Shown piece after piece: positions 10,611 through 19,236 of a stretch of 64,000 nucleotides of DNA. Within the stretch, counting starts at the first letter, position 1. Every line of letters starts with the position of its first letter. A program made the position numbers and the translations under genes. The DNA is from RU20A sp042610495. GTDB taxonomy: Bacteria; Pseudomonadota; Alphaproteobacteria; Rhizobiales; Rhizobiaceae. The notes under the pieces were generated by a model that was given only the letters and a program-made list of their open reading frames with translations, had not been told where the DNA came from and searched no databases. Location of the stretch: NCBI RefSeq assembly GCF_042610495.1, contig NZ_JBHGAP010000002.1, forward strand, positions 124,001-188,000. Reading direction: 5' to 3'.

Positions 10611-11579
10611 ATGTCGGAGACACGCAAGCCGGGCCGCGGGCGCATCTACAATTCGATCACCGAGACCATTGGCGACACGCCGATCGTTCGACTGGACAAG
10701 CTGGCCGCCGAGAAGGGCGTGAAGGCGCATCTGCTCGCCAAGCTCGAATTCTTCAACCCGATCGCCTCCGTCAAGGACCGTATCGGCGTCGCCATGATCG
10801 AGACGCTGGAAGCGCAGGGCAAGATCACCCCTGGCAAGACGACGCTGGTCGAGCCGACCTCGGGCAATACCGGTATCGCGCTCGCCTTCGTTGCCGCCGC
10901 CAAGGGCTACAAGCTCATCCTCACCATGCCCGAGACCATGTCGATCGAGCGGCGCAAGATGCTGGCCCTTCTGGGTGCCGAGCTGGTGCTGACCGAAGGC
11001 GCCAAGGGCATGAAGGGCGCGATCGCCAAGGCGCAGGAACTGGTCGAGACGCTGCCGGACGCCATCATTCCCCAGCAGTTCGAAAATCCGGCAAACCCGG
11101 AAATCCACCGCAAGACGACGGCGCTGGAAATCTGGAACGACACGGATGGCGCCGTCGATATCCTCGTCTCCGGCATCGGCACGGGCGGCACGATCACCGG
11201 CGCCGGGCAGGTGCTGAAGCAGCACAAGGCCTCGCTGAAGGTCGTCGCCGTCGAGCCGGCGGAATCACCCGTGCTCTCCGGCGGCCAGCCGGGCCCCCAC
11301 AAGATCCAGGGGATCGGCGCCGGCTTTGCGCCCGCGATCCTCGACACGGGCATCTATGACGAAGTGGTCACCGTTGCCAGCGCCGATGCTGTCGCAACGG
11401 CCCGCGAAGTCGCCCGCCTCGAAGGCGTTCCGGTCGGCATTTCCTCCGGTGCTGCGCTGACGGCTGCCATCGCCATCGGCCAGCGGCCGGAGAACGAGGG
11501 AAAGACGATCGTCGTCATCATCCCCTCCTTTGCCGAGCGCTACCTCTCGACCGTGCTTTTCGAAGGCCTCGGCGCCTGA
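10611..11579 (+). CDS. cysK: Cysteine synthase A (O-acetylserine sulfhydrylase)
   Basis: PLP enzyme making cysteine from O-acetylserine and sulphide. The 322 residues contain GDTPIVRL 21-28, the Schiff-base Lys55 in IASVKDRIG, the substrate loop TSGNTG 83-88, the PQQFENPANPEIH segment, and the phosphate-binding GTGGT 190-194. The start at 10611 is set by GGGGAGACTTCC just upstream. The motifs fit CysK better than CysM or cystathionine beta-synthase. A GC-rich hairpin (11590-11613, GGCGGGCC / GGCCCGCC, no T-tract) sits just after the stop. Confidence 0.95.
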   Translation: MSETRKPGRGRIYNSITETIGDTPIVRLDKLAAEKGVKAHLLAKLEFFNPIASVKDRIGVAMIETLEAQGKITPGKTTLVEPTSGNTGIALAFVAAAKGYKLILTMPETMSIERRKMLALLGAELVLTEGAKGMKGAIAKAQELVETLPDAIIPQQFENPANPEIHRKTTALEIWNDTDGAVDILVSGIGTGGTITGAGQVLKQHKASLKVVAVEPAESPVLSGGQPGPHKIQGIGAGFAPAILDTGIYDEVVTVASADAVATAREVARLEGVPVGISSGAALTAAIAIGQRPENEGKTIVVIIPSFAERYLSTVLFEGLGA

Positions 11580-12039
11580 GGAAAAGGCCGGCGGGCCGCG
11601 CCTGTGGCCCGCCCCTTCCCTGTTGCGCCGGTTGAGACGAGACCGGTGCATGATATCGCCTTTCGTTCACTCACACGGTGCATCGGTCACCCCTTTATCG
11701 CTCCTCGCGGCTCTCCGGCCGGATTGAACTGCCGGCCGCGGGCGCGCCTATTCCTGAGCGCCTTTCAGGGAGGCGCATGGCCCCCGTTGGCCGCCGCGGG
11801 CTCGGGGTCATCGACGGGCGCCCGTTTCCTGATATGCCTGCCTATCCCCATGAAACCGTGAGAGCATTTCCACCTCCCGAAAGCCGAACGAAACCCTTGA
11901 CGAACAGAAGAAGCGGCATACTTTAGGCATCGCGGTTGGAAGGCGTAGCGGCCTTTCCGGAGGCATCACCTGGCAGACCCGACGGCAGGCACGGTTCAAT
12001 CTCGCATCATCTGTCTGCGCCCGGAGTTCGAGTTTTTTC
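11580..12039. other. Gene-free intergenic stretch between cysK and the HWE kinase
   Basis: 460 bases with no frame that looks coding. It begins with an 8-bp GC-rich hairpin without a T-tract (11590-11613). TTGACG at 11897-11902, about 140 bases before the kinase start, could be a -35 element, but the facing -10 (TACTTT at 11919-11924) is poor. Otherwise nothing recognisable is seen. Confidence 0.4.
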
Positions 12040-13086
12040 ATGACCCTGAAGACGGCGTGGTTCAGCCGCTTTGCCAATTTCGATCGCCGGCCGGAGCGCC
12101 GTACGCCGATGCGGATTGCCGGCCATTACCTTGTGGCGATCGGCATGGCGGGGATCGCCTGCCTGATCCGCTACATTGCCAATCCCTATCTGCCGCCCGG
12201 CTTTCCCTTTGTGACCTTTTTTCCGGCCGTTATCCTCACGGGCTTCATCCTGGGCATCGGTCCTGGGGCCGTCACGGCGGCACTGTGTGGCCTTGTCGCG
12301 TGGCTGTTTTTCATTCCCCCGGTCGGCAGTTTCGGCATGTCGCCCTCGGCGCTGCTGGCCATGACCTTCTATGCCGGGATCGTTTCCATCGATCTGTGGC
12401 TGATCCATCTGCTCGCAAAGGCGTTCCGGGCGGAGCGCAAGGAGCGGACGGAGAAGGAACGGCTGGCCGAGCAGCAGGATGTGCTGGCCCGCGAACTCGA
12501 CCATCGCCTGAAGAACATCTTTGCAACCATGGGCGCCGTCATCGGCCTGTCGCAGCGCTACGCCCAGACGCCGAAGGAACTCGCTGCCATGCTGCGCGAG
12601 CGGCTGGATGCCATGGGCCGCTCCAACCTGCTCCTGCGCGGTGTCGGCGGGCTCGAGCAGGCGACACTGGGGGCCGTCGTCCAGCAGTCTTTGGCGCCCT
12701 TTGCAGAACCGGGCAGTGGCCGCATCGCTCTTGACGGGCCCGCCGTGCCGCTTGTCTCGCAGGCGGTGCTCTCGCTCAGCCTCATCCTGCACGAACTCGC
12801 GACCAATGCGGCCAAATACGGCGCCCTGTCGAACCAGAGCGGACATTTGACGGTCAGCTGGTCGTTAACCACCATCGACGGCCGCGAGCAGGTCTCCATC
12901 GACTGGATCGAACGCGGCGGCCCTCCCCCGGCGCCCGCGGAAAAGCAGGGCTTCGGCACCACGCTCCAGCAGCGTGTGATTGCCGGCATGGGCGGCAGCC
13001 AGCATACCCGCCTGCCGCCGGAGGGCGCGGAGGTGCGCCTGAGCCTTCCCCTCAGCGCCATCACGCCGCGCAGCGACGAGGCCTGA
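12040..13086 (+). CDS. HWE-family sensor histidine kinase with DUF4118-type membrane domain
   Basis: 348 residues. The N-terminal part has four hydrophobic helices (about 27-46, 55-75, 77-93, 102-126) of the DUF4118 type found in KdpD-like sensors. A short coiled-coil linker rich in Glu/Lys leads to the phosphoacceptor box ELDHRLKN with His155. The ATP-binding half has the HWE N-box HELATNAAKYGALS (251-264) and the WIERGGPPP element (289-297) that helps define the HWE group. HWE kinases are abundant in alphaproteobacteria and often feed general stress response or single-domain regulators. No response regulator is adjacent, so this is an orphan; the signal is unknown. Confidence 0.88.
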   Translation: MTLKTAWFSRFANFDRRPERRTPMRIAGHYLVAIGMAGIACLIRYIANPYLPPGFPFVTFFPAVILTGFILGIGPGAVTAALCGLVAWLFFIPPVGSFGMSPSALLAMTFYAGIVSIDLWLIHLLAKAFRAERKERTEKERLAEQQDVLARELDHRLKNIFATMGAVIGLSQRYAQTPKELAAMLRERLDAMGRSNLLLRGVGGLEQATLGAVVQQSLAPFAEPGSGRIALDGPAVPLVSQAVLSLSLILHELATNAAKYGALSNQSGHLTVSWSLTTIDGREQVSIDWIERGGPPPAPAEKQGFGTTLQQRVIAGMGGSQHTRLPPEGAEVRLSLPLSAITPRSDEA

Positions 13087-13487
13087 CATCGGTTGCCAAG
13101 CGGTCCGCGCGTACCCGTCGGCGCGTCCACCAACCGCCGGGAACGAGGACCGTGTCCTTGCCGGACCGGATTTCGCCGGACCTTGCTGTCAGCCTCCCGC
13201 ATTGCTGGCCATGCGCCCAGCCGGCCGGCACGGAACGAAGGCCGACACGCCTTCTCCAGACAAAGGTCTCTTCAGTGCCAATCTGCATCCGTTCCATCGC
13301 GCAGCGCTTTTCTCATGATCGGCGCGACACCCCAAAGGGGTCATGCGGGCGCCAGACGGTGCAGGGCGATTACTGACGCCATCGACCGGGGATCTCCGCG
13401 CCCCGCGACGGCCGACCTTCTGGCCGGCGCTTCTGGCCCGGTCACCTCAGGCCCGGTCGCCCCGGGCCCCGCCATCGACATCGGGGA
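13087..13487. other. Intergenic stretch between the converging HWE kinase gene and comM
   Basis: About 400 bases without a credible gene. Toward the comM end it contains repeated CAGGCCCGGTC/GGGCCC-type GC-rich words (13436-13475) that could fold, but no hairpin with a T-tract is evident. Confidence 0.35.
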
Positions 13488-15020
13488 TCAGGCGGCTGCC
13501 GGCATGCGGTCGCCGACGATGCGGTAGGAGATCGCCTCGGCAATGTGAAGGCGGCCGACCGTCGGGCAGGCGTCGAGATCGGCGAGCGTGCGCGCCACTT
13601 TCAGCACGCGGTGATAGGCGCGCGCCGACAGCCGCATCTTCTCCGCCGCGTCGCGCAGCAGGTGCAGCGCGCCGGGATCGGGTTCCGCCACCGTCTCGAT
13701 CAGGGCCGAACTGCAGCGCGCATTGCTGGTCACGCGGCCGGCCGACAGCGCCCGGAAGCGATCCTCCTGCAGCAGGCGCGCCTCGGCGACGCGCGCGGCG
13801 ACCGTGGCGCTGGTTTCGGCCGGGGCGGGGCGCAGGAGATCGGCGGCGGCAACGGCGGGCACGTCGATGCGGATGTCGATGCGATCGAGCAGCGGGCCGG
13901 AGATGCGGGCCTGGTAGTCGGCCACGCAGCGCGGGCCGCGCGCGCACTGGTGGCCGGGCTCGCCCGCCATGCCGCAGCGGCAAGGATTCATGGCCGCGAC
14001 GAGCTGGAAGGCGGCGGGATAGGAGACGCGGTGATTGGCCCGCGCGATCACGCATTCGGCCGTTTCCAGCGGCTGGCGCAGGGCATCGAGCACCTGTGGG
14101 GAAAATTCGGGAAACTCGTCGAGGAACAGAACGCCGTGATGGGCGAGCGAGGCTTCGCCCGGCCGGGCCCTGAGCCCGCCGCCGACCATCGCCGCCATGG
14201 TGGCGGAATGGTGCGGGGTGCGGAAGGGGCGGCGGTCGGAGAGCTTGCCACCCGGCAGTTGCCCCGCCACCGAATGGATCATCGAGACATCCAGAAGCTC
14301 GGCCGGCGACAAGGGCGGCAGGATGGAGGGCAGGCGCGCGGCCAGCATCGACTTGCCGGAACCGGGCGGCCCGACCATCAGCAGATTGTGGTTTCCGGCA
14401 GCCGCCACCTCCAGCGCCCGCTTGGCGCTTTCCTGGCCCTTGATGTCGGCGAGGTCGGGCAGGTTGGCGGCCAGCGCGCGGATCGCCGGCACGGGGCGCG
14501 ACAGGACCTGCGTTCCCCGGAAATGGTTGGCCAGCGCAATCAGGCTGCGGGGTGCGAGAATGTCGATCTCGGCGCCCGCCCAGGCCGCTTCGGCGCCGCT
14601 GTCGGCCGGGCAGATGAGGCCGCGATCCAGCGCATGGGCGCTGATGGCCGCCGGCAGCGCACCGGCGACGGCTGCGATCGTGCCATCGAGGTTCAGTTCG
14701 CCGATGACGACATAGGACGACAGCGCATCGGCCGGGATGGCACCCAGCGCCGCCATCAGGCCGAGCGCGATGGCGAGGTCGAAATGCGAGCCCTCCTTCG
14801 GCAGGTCGGCGGGCGCGAGATTGACGGTGACCTTCTTGGCGGGGAGCGCGAGGCCCGAGGCATGCAGCGCGGCCTGCACCCGCTCGCGGCTCTCGGCAAC
14901 CGCCTTGTCCGGCAGGCCGACGATCTGCATGCCGACGCGGCCCGGCGCGACCATGACCTGCACGTCGACGGCCACGCCCTCGATCCCCTGAAAGGCAACC
15001 GTCTGAACCCGCGCGACCAT
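13488..15020 (-). CDS. comM: ComM/YifB-family Mg-chelatase-like AAA+ ATPase
   Basis: 510 residues: an N-terminal ChlI-type domain with a Lon-protease-like fold (about 1-170), a central Mg-chelatase-type AAA+ domain with Walker A GPPGSGKS 217-224 and Walker B FLDEF 299-303, four Cys (346, 348, 358, 364) in a zinc-ribbon-like loop NPCRCG...GPRC, and a C-terminal Mg-chelatase helical domain. In competent bacteria ComM is a hexameric helicase that drives branch migration of incoming DNA during recombination. It is widespread in bacteria not known to be competent. A perfect alphaproteobacterial LexA box lies 113 bases upstream of the start, so SOS control is likely. Confidence 0.93.
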   Translation of the reverse strand: MVARVQTVAFQGIEGVAVDVQVMVAPGRVGMQIVGLPDKAVAESRERVQAALHASGLALPAKKVTVNLAPADLPKEGSHFDLAIALGLMAALGAIPADALSSYVVIGELNLDGTIAAVAGALPAAISAHALDRGLICPADSGAEAAWAGAEIDILAPRSLIALANHFRGTQVLSRPVPAIRALAANLPDLADIKGQESAKRALEVAAAGNHNLLMVGPPGSGKSMLAARLPSILPPLSPAELLDVSMIHSVAGQLPGGKLSDRRPFRTPHHSATMAAMVGGGLRARPGEASLAHHGVLFLDEFPEFSPQVLDALRQPLETAECVIARANHRVSYPAAFQLVAAMNPCRCGMAGEPGHQCARGPRCVADYQARISGPLLDRIDIRIDVPAVAAADLLRPAPAETSATVAARVAEARLLQEDRFRALSAGRVTSNARCSSALIETVAEPDPGALHLLRDAAEKMRLSARAYHRVLKVARTLADLDACPTVGRLHIAEAISYRIVGDRMPAAA

Positions 15021-15132
15021 GCCCTGCCCTCACCCGTTCTGCCCGGCCCGGCGCCCAGGATGGTTTCCCCAGCAGCCCTGCACCGTTACAACCCATGACG
15101 GCAAATCTTGCACGCCATGCGATTGTTGACAA

Positions 15133-15147
15133 GAACATTATGCGAAC
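15133..15147. promoter_or_regulatory. LexA (SOS) box upstream of comM
   Basis: GAAC-ATTATGC-GAAC, an exact match to the alphaproteobacterial LexA operator GAAC-N7-GAAC (GTTC-N7-GTTC on the comM strand). It sits in the only AT-richer part of the 200-base gap between comM and gshB, 113 bases before the comM start codon. On the comM strand the site should overlap the promoter. Confidence 0.65.
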
Positions 15148-15220
15148 AAACCGCAGGATTCCATCGCAAGGATTGCATGCGGTTGAATCAGCAGAGCAAA
15201 ATAGAGGTCGCTCCGGCGTC

Positions 15221-16168
15221 TCAGCCGCGCTTGCGTTCGATGGCGTCCCACAGAAGGGCTGCGATGTCGGCGCCGCCGAACTTCTTCACCTCGCGGATGC
15301 CTGTCGGCGACGTCACGTTGATCTCGGTCATGTAATCGCCGATGACGTCGATGCCGACGAGCAGGAAGCCGCGGTCACGAAGGGCCGGACCGATGCGGGC
15401 GCAGATTTCCTTTTCGCGGGTCGTCAGCTCGGTCGCCTCGGCGCGGCCGCCGACATGCATGTTGGAGCGACTGTCATGCTCGGCCGGCACGCGGTTGATT
15501 GCACCCACGGGCTCGCCATCCACCAGCAGGATGCGCTTGTCGCCCTTGCGCACGGCCGGCAGATATTGCTGGGCGATGAAGGGCTCGCGGAACATCTGGC
15601 CGAACATTTCGAGAAGCGAGGACATGTTGCGGTCGTCGCGGGTGGAATGGAACACGCCGGCGCCGCCATTGCCGTAGAGCGGCTTCAGGATGATGTCGCC
15701 CATCTCCTCGCGGAAGCGGGCGATCTCGGCCGGATCGCGGGTGATCAGCGTCTTCGGCATGAGGTCGGCAAACTCGGTGACGAAGATCTTCTCGGGCGAA
15801 TTGCGCACCCAGGCCGGATCGTTCACCACCAGCGTCTTCGGGTGGATGCGCTCCAGCAGATGCGTCGAGGTGATGTAGGCCATGTCGAAGGGCGGGTCCT
15901 GGCGCAGCAGCACCACATCCATCGTCGCAAGATCGATGCGCTCGGGCTCGCCCAGCGTGAAGTGATCGCCCTTCACGTCGCGCAGTTCCATCGGCTGCAC
16001 GGTGGCATAGACCGTGCCGTCGCGCAGCGAGAGCTTGTCGGGCGTGTAGTGGAACAGGCGGTGCCCGCGCAGCTGCGCCTCAAGGCTCATCGCAAAAGTG
16101 GAGTCGCCTGCGATGTTGATGCCGGACACATGGTCCATCTGCACGCCGACGTTCAGGATCTTGGCCAT
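15221..16168 (-). CDS. gshB: Glutathione synthase
   Basis: ATP-grasp ligase joining gamma-glutamylcysteine and glycine. The 315 residues match prokaryotic GshB throughout: N-terminal KILNVGVQMDHVSGINIAGDSTFAMSLEA, VVLLRQDPPFDMAYITSTHLLE, the glycine-rich ATP-binding loop LKPLYGNGGAGVF, VDGEPVGAINRVPA, and the metal-binding end DVIGDYMTEINVTSPTGIRE. Length is as expected for the family. The gene is followed by the SOS-controlled comM in the same direction but 200 bases apart, so they are probably separate units. The upstream EEP phosphodiesterase gene ends 84 bases before its start. Confidence 0.97.
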   Translation of the reverse strand: MAKILNVGVQMDHVSGINIAGDSTFAMSLEAQLRGHRLFHYTPDKLSLRDGTVYATVQPMELRDVKGDHFTLGEPERIDLATMDVVLLRQDPPFDMAYITSTHLLERIHPKTLVVNDPAWVRNSPEKIFVTEFADLMPKTLITRDPAEIARFREEMGDIILKPLYGNGGAGVFHSTRDDRNMSSLLEMFGQMFREPFIAQQYLPAVRKGDKRILLVDGEPVGAINRVPAEHDSRSNMHVGGRAEATELTTREKEICARIGPALRDRGFLLVGIDVIGDYMTEINVTSPTGIREVKKFGGADIAALLWDAIERKRG

Positions 16169-16252
16169 CTCGTTTCCCCGGGAATGAAAGCCCTGACGAT
16201 GTAGAGGGCCGGACGACGCCTGACAAGGCGGCGATCGTGCCTCCGCGGCGCC

Positions 16253-17248
16253 TCAGGCGAAGCCGTCGATGCGGCAGACGATCATGTCGTGGTCGGAGAG
16301 CGGCCGGCCGCTGGTGTCGAGCGAGGGAACGATGGTGGTCTCGCCGATAACCAGGCCGCGCGCGAGGAACCAGTCGAGCTTCATGGCGCGGTCCGGCCAG
16401 CGGGTGATGAGGCTCGGGCGCGTGGTCATCACGTCGAGCGGGCCGCCATGCCGCTCGTAACCCCGCCCGGCCGCAACCCGGAACAGGCCCTCGGCTTCGA
16501 AATCGCCGCCGGCATGATTGCCCGTGTTGAGGTCGCCGCCGATCAGCGTCGGGATGCCGGGAAAGGCTGCGTCCAGCGCATCCAGCATCTCCGTCACCTG
16601 GCGTTCGCGATAGGCGGCGGTGGTGGCGCTTTCGAGATGCACGGAGACGGCGAGCATCGGGCCCGTTTCGGTGGCGATGACGGCGCCGATGGCGCAGCGG
16701 TCGCCAAGCCGCGGCTGGTCGCCCTCGCGGGTGAACCACGGGCGCTCGCCCCACAGGCGCAGCAGGAAGGGCCGCGCGAGCGTGACAGACGCCGCCAGCG
16801 CATTGCCGTGGAAGCCGCGGGCATTGTGGGGGTCCGTCGCAAAGCTCGCCTCGATCTCGGAGCCGAGGCCGAGTTCGATGAATTCGACGCCATAGGCATA
16901 GGCCATGGAGAGCATCGACGCGAGCCGCGCGGTGGTGTGGCGCTGGCCGGTGCGGGCCATGCCATTGTCCATCTCCGACAGCAGTACGAGGGACGCGCCG
17001 GTGGCGGCGAGGTGGTCAGCCGAGAGCTCCGGAAACAGGCAGCGTTCGAGGTTCCAGGCGATGGCGGTGAAGGGAAAGGCGAGCGGCCCGCTGCGGCCTG
17101 GCCGGCCGCCAAGCTCCAGCGTGTTCAGCGCGGAAATGCCGGCCGCCTCGGCTTCATGGGCAACGATTGTGCGCTCAAGGCTTTTCCAGCGCTCGATTTC
17201 CAGCGCGGAGGGAACGGCAAGCTCGGCAACCAGATCGGTGATCATCAA
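16253..17248 (-). CDS. Endonuclease/exonuclease/phosphatase-fold phosphodiesterase coupled to the ugp operon
   Basis: 331 residues of the EEP (DNase I-like) fold. Visible catalytic marks are Asn66 in AWNLERC, Glu92 in LLSEMDNG, His204 in VSVHLES, the GGDLN pair 237-241, KLDWFLARG, and SDHD near the C-terminus. Members cleave phosphodiesters in nucleic acids, phosphoinositides or sphingomyelin. The start overlaps the ugpC stop as ATGA (17245-17248), so translation is coupled to the glycerol-3-phosphate transporter. This points to a role in breaking down imported or periplasmic glycerophosphodiesters, but that is inference. No signal peptide is evident, so it should act in the cytoplasm. Confidence 0.82.
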   Translation of the reverse strand: MMITDLVAELAVPSALEIERWKSLERTIVAHEAEAAGISALNTLELGGRPGRSGPLAFPFTAIAWNLERCLFPELSADHLAATGASLVLLSEMDNGMARTGQRHTTARLASMLSMAYAYGVEFIELGLGSEIEASFATDPHNARGFHGNALAASVTLARPFLLRLWGERPWFTREGDQPRLGDRCAIGAVIATETGPMLAVSVHLESATTAAYRERQVTEMLDALDAAFPGIPTLIGGDLNTGNHAGGDFEAEGLFRVAAGRGYERHGGPLDVMTTRPSLITRWPDRAMKLDWFLARGLVIGETTIVPSLDTSGRPLSDHDMIVCRIDGFA

Positions 17249-18372
17249 TAGGCTCCCGCCGTCGCGTTTTCAGCCGGGGCGAAGGGCCTTGCAAGGACGG
17301 GCGCGGCCTGCGGCACGCCTTCGATGCGCTTTCCGGTTGCCGCGTCAAACCAGTGCAGGCGGCCGGCCGGCGGCAGGATCGACAGCGTGTCCCTCAGCAC
17401 AATATCCGGCGAGGCGGCAACGGTGAGGGGCTGACCGGCGACGGCCCCATGCAGCAGGCGCTGCGCGCCCAGCTCTTCGGTATAATCGAGCCGGAAGGGC
17501 AGCGCACCGGGTGTTCCGGCCTCGACGATCTGGATGTCCTCGGCCCGCAGACCGAGCGTCACGGCGCCGTTTTCCATCGCCGGCATGGATCCCACAACCG
17601 GGTATGCGCCGATCGACGCGGCGCCGTTTTCGACATGGGCGGTCACGAGGTTCATGGCGGGCGAGCCGATGAAGCTTGCGACGAAGGTGGAGGCCGGGCG
17701 GTGGTAGACGTCGAGGGGATGGCCGATCTGCTCGATCTGGCCGCCCGAGAGCACAACGAGGCGGTCGGCGAGCGTCATGGCCTCCAGCTGGTCGTGGGTG
17801 ACGTAGAGGGATGTGGTGCCGAGCCGCTTCTGCAGCCGCTTGATCTCGCCGCGCATGGAGACGCGCAGCTTGGCATCGAGGTTCGACAGCGGCTCGTCGA
17901 AGAGGAAGGCGGCGGGCTTGCGCACGATGGCGCGGCCCATGGCGACGCGCTGGCGCTGGCCGCCGGAAAGCGCGCGCGGCTTGCGGTCGAGATATTGTTC
18001 GATCTCCAGCATGCGGGCGGCTTCGGCGACGCGCGCGGCGATCTCGGCCTTCGGCGTCTTGCGGTTCTTCAGGCCGTAGGCGAGGTTCTCGAAGACGGTC
18101 ATGTGCGGGTAGAGCGCATAGTTCTGGAAGACCATGGCGATGTCGCGGTCGGCGGGGTCGGTATTGTTGACCACGCGGTCGCCGATCATCACCGTGCCCT
18201 TCGAGATGGTTTCCAGCCCCGCCACCATGCGCAGCAGGGTGGATTTGCCGCAGCCGGAGGGGCCGACGAGCACGATGAACTCGCCGTCGGCAATGTCGAT
18301 CGAGACGGATTTCACCGCCTCGACGCCACCCTGATAGATCTTCGAGACACCGGCGATGGTGATATCGGCCAT
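17245..18372 (-). CDS. ugpC: sn-glycerol-3-phosphate ABC transporter ATP-binding protein
   Basis: 375-residue MalK/UgpC-type ATPase. Walker A GPSGCGKS 37-44, Q-loop QNYALYPHMTV, signature LSGGQ 135-139, Walker B FLFDEP 156-161 and the H-loop YVTHDQLEAMTLADR are all present, followed by the C-terminal OB-fold regulatory domain (about 235-375). Fourth gene of ugpBAEC, 11 bases after ugpE. The stop overlaps the start of the phosphodiesterase gene. The operon order and the binding protein next to it are what assign it to Ugp rather than to a sugar transporter. Confidence 0.92.
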   Translation of the reverse strand: MADITIAGVSKIYQGGVEAVKSVSIDIADGEFIVLVGPSGCGKSTLLRMVAGLETISKGTVMIGDRVVNNTDPADRDIAMVFQNYALYPHMTVFENLAYGLKNRKTPKAEIAARVAEAARMLEIEQYLDRKPRALSGGQRQRVAMGRAIVRKPAAFLFDEPLSNLDAKLRVSMRGEIKRLQKRLGTTSLYVTHDQLEAMTLADRLVVLSGGQIEQIGHPLDVYHRPASTFVASFIGSPAMNLVTAHVENGAASIGAYPVVGSMPAMENGAVTLGLRAEDIQIVEAGTPGALPFRLDYTEELGAQRLLHGAVAGQPLTVAASPDIVLRDTLSILPPAGRLHWFDAATGKRIEGVPQAAPVLARPFAPAENATAGAY

Positions 18373-18383
18373 GGCGTTTTTCC

Positions 18384-19226
18384 TTACTTGTCGCTTTCGG
18401 TGAGGCCCTTGATGAACCAGGACTGGAACAGGACGACGATGATGACGGGCGGCAGCATGGCGAGCACGGCGAGCGCGAAGGCCTCGTTGTAATCGGGGAT
18501 CTGCGAGCCCACCCAGACCTGCAGGATCTGCTTGATGCCGCGCATCAGCGTGTAGAAGCGCTCGTCGGTGGTCATCAGCATGGGCCAGAGATACTGGTTC
18601 CAGCCATAGACGAACATGATGATGAAGACGGCCGCGATCATGGTGCGCGACAGGGGCACGAGAATGTCGATGAAGAACTTCACCGGCCCTGCGCCATCGA
18701 TGCGGGCGGCCTCGAGCAGCTCCTCGGGCACGGATTTGAAGAACTGGCGGAAGAAGAAGGTGCCTGTCGCCGACGCCAGCAGCGGCAGGATGAGGCCCTG
18801 ATAGGTGTTGAGCATGTGGAGATCGCTCATCACCTGATAGGAGGGCATGATGCGCACTTCGAGCGGCAAAAGCAGCGTGGTGAAGATCAGCCAGAAGGCG
18901 ATGGTCGCGAAGCGGAAGCGGAAATAGACGATGGCATAGGCCGCCAGCATCGACAGCACGATCTTGCCGACGGCAAAGCCGATGCCGAGGATCAGCGAGT
19001 TCATGGTCATGGAGAGGCCGGTGACGGCGCCGGTGAAGCCGCTGCCGCGGAACAGGACCTTGTCATAGGTCGAAAGGCCGTCATTGCCGATCGACAGCAT
19101 CAGCCCGTTGGAATGGATGTCGGCGGCCGAATGGGTGGATGTCGTGAAGGCCACGACCAGCGGCCCCACCATGAAGAAGACGCCGAGGAGGAGGATCAGG
19201 TGATCGAAAAATCCGGTGCGGTGCAT
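18384..19226 (-). CDS. ugpE: sn-glycerol-3-phosphate ABC transporter permease
   Basis: 280 residues with six predicted membrane helices and the inner-membrane permease EAA loop LLEAARIDGAGPVKFFIDILVPLSRTM, which contacts UgpC. N-terminal DHLILLLGVFFMVGPLVVAF and the MHRTGFF start resemble UgpE. It starts 10 bases after ugpA and ends 11 bases before ugpC, so the genes are clearly co-transcribed. Nothing is truncated or unusual. Confidence 0.93.
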   Translation of the reverse strand: MHRTGFFDHLILLLGVFFMVGPLVVAFTTSTHSAADIHSNGLMLSIGNDGLSTYDKVLFRGSGFTGAVTGLSMTMNSLILGIGFAVGKIVLSMLAAYAIVYFRFRFATIAFWLIFTTLLLPLEVRIMPSYQVMSDLHMLNTYQGLILPLLASATGTFFFRQFFKSVPEELLEAARIDGAGPVKFFIDILVPLSRTMIAAVFIIMFVYGWNQYLWPMLMTTDERFYTLMRGIKQILQVWVGSQIPDYNEAFALAVLAMLPPVIIVVLFQSWFIKGLTESDK

Positions 19227-19236
19227 GGCGCTCTCC

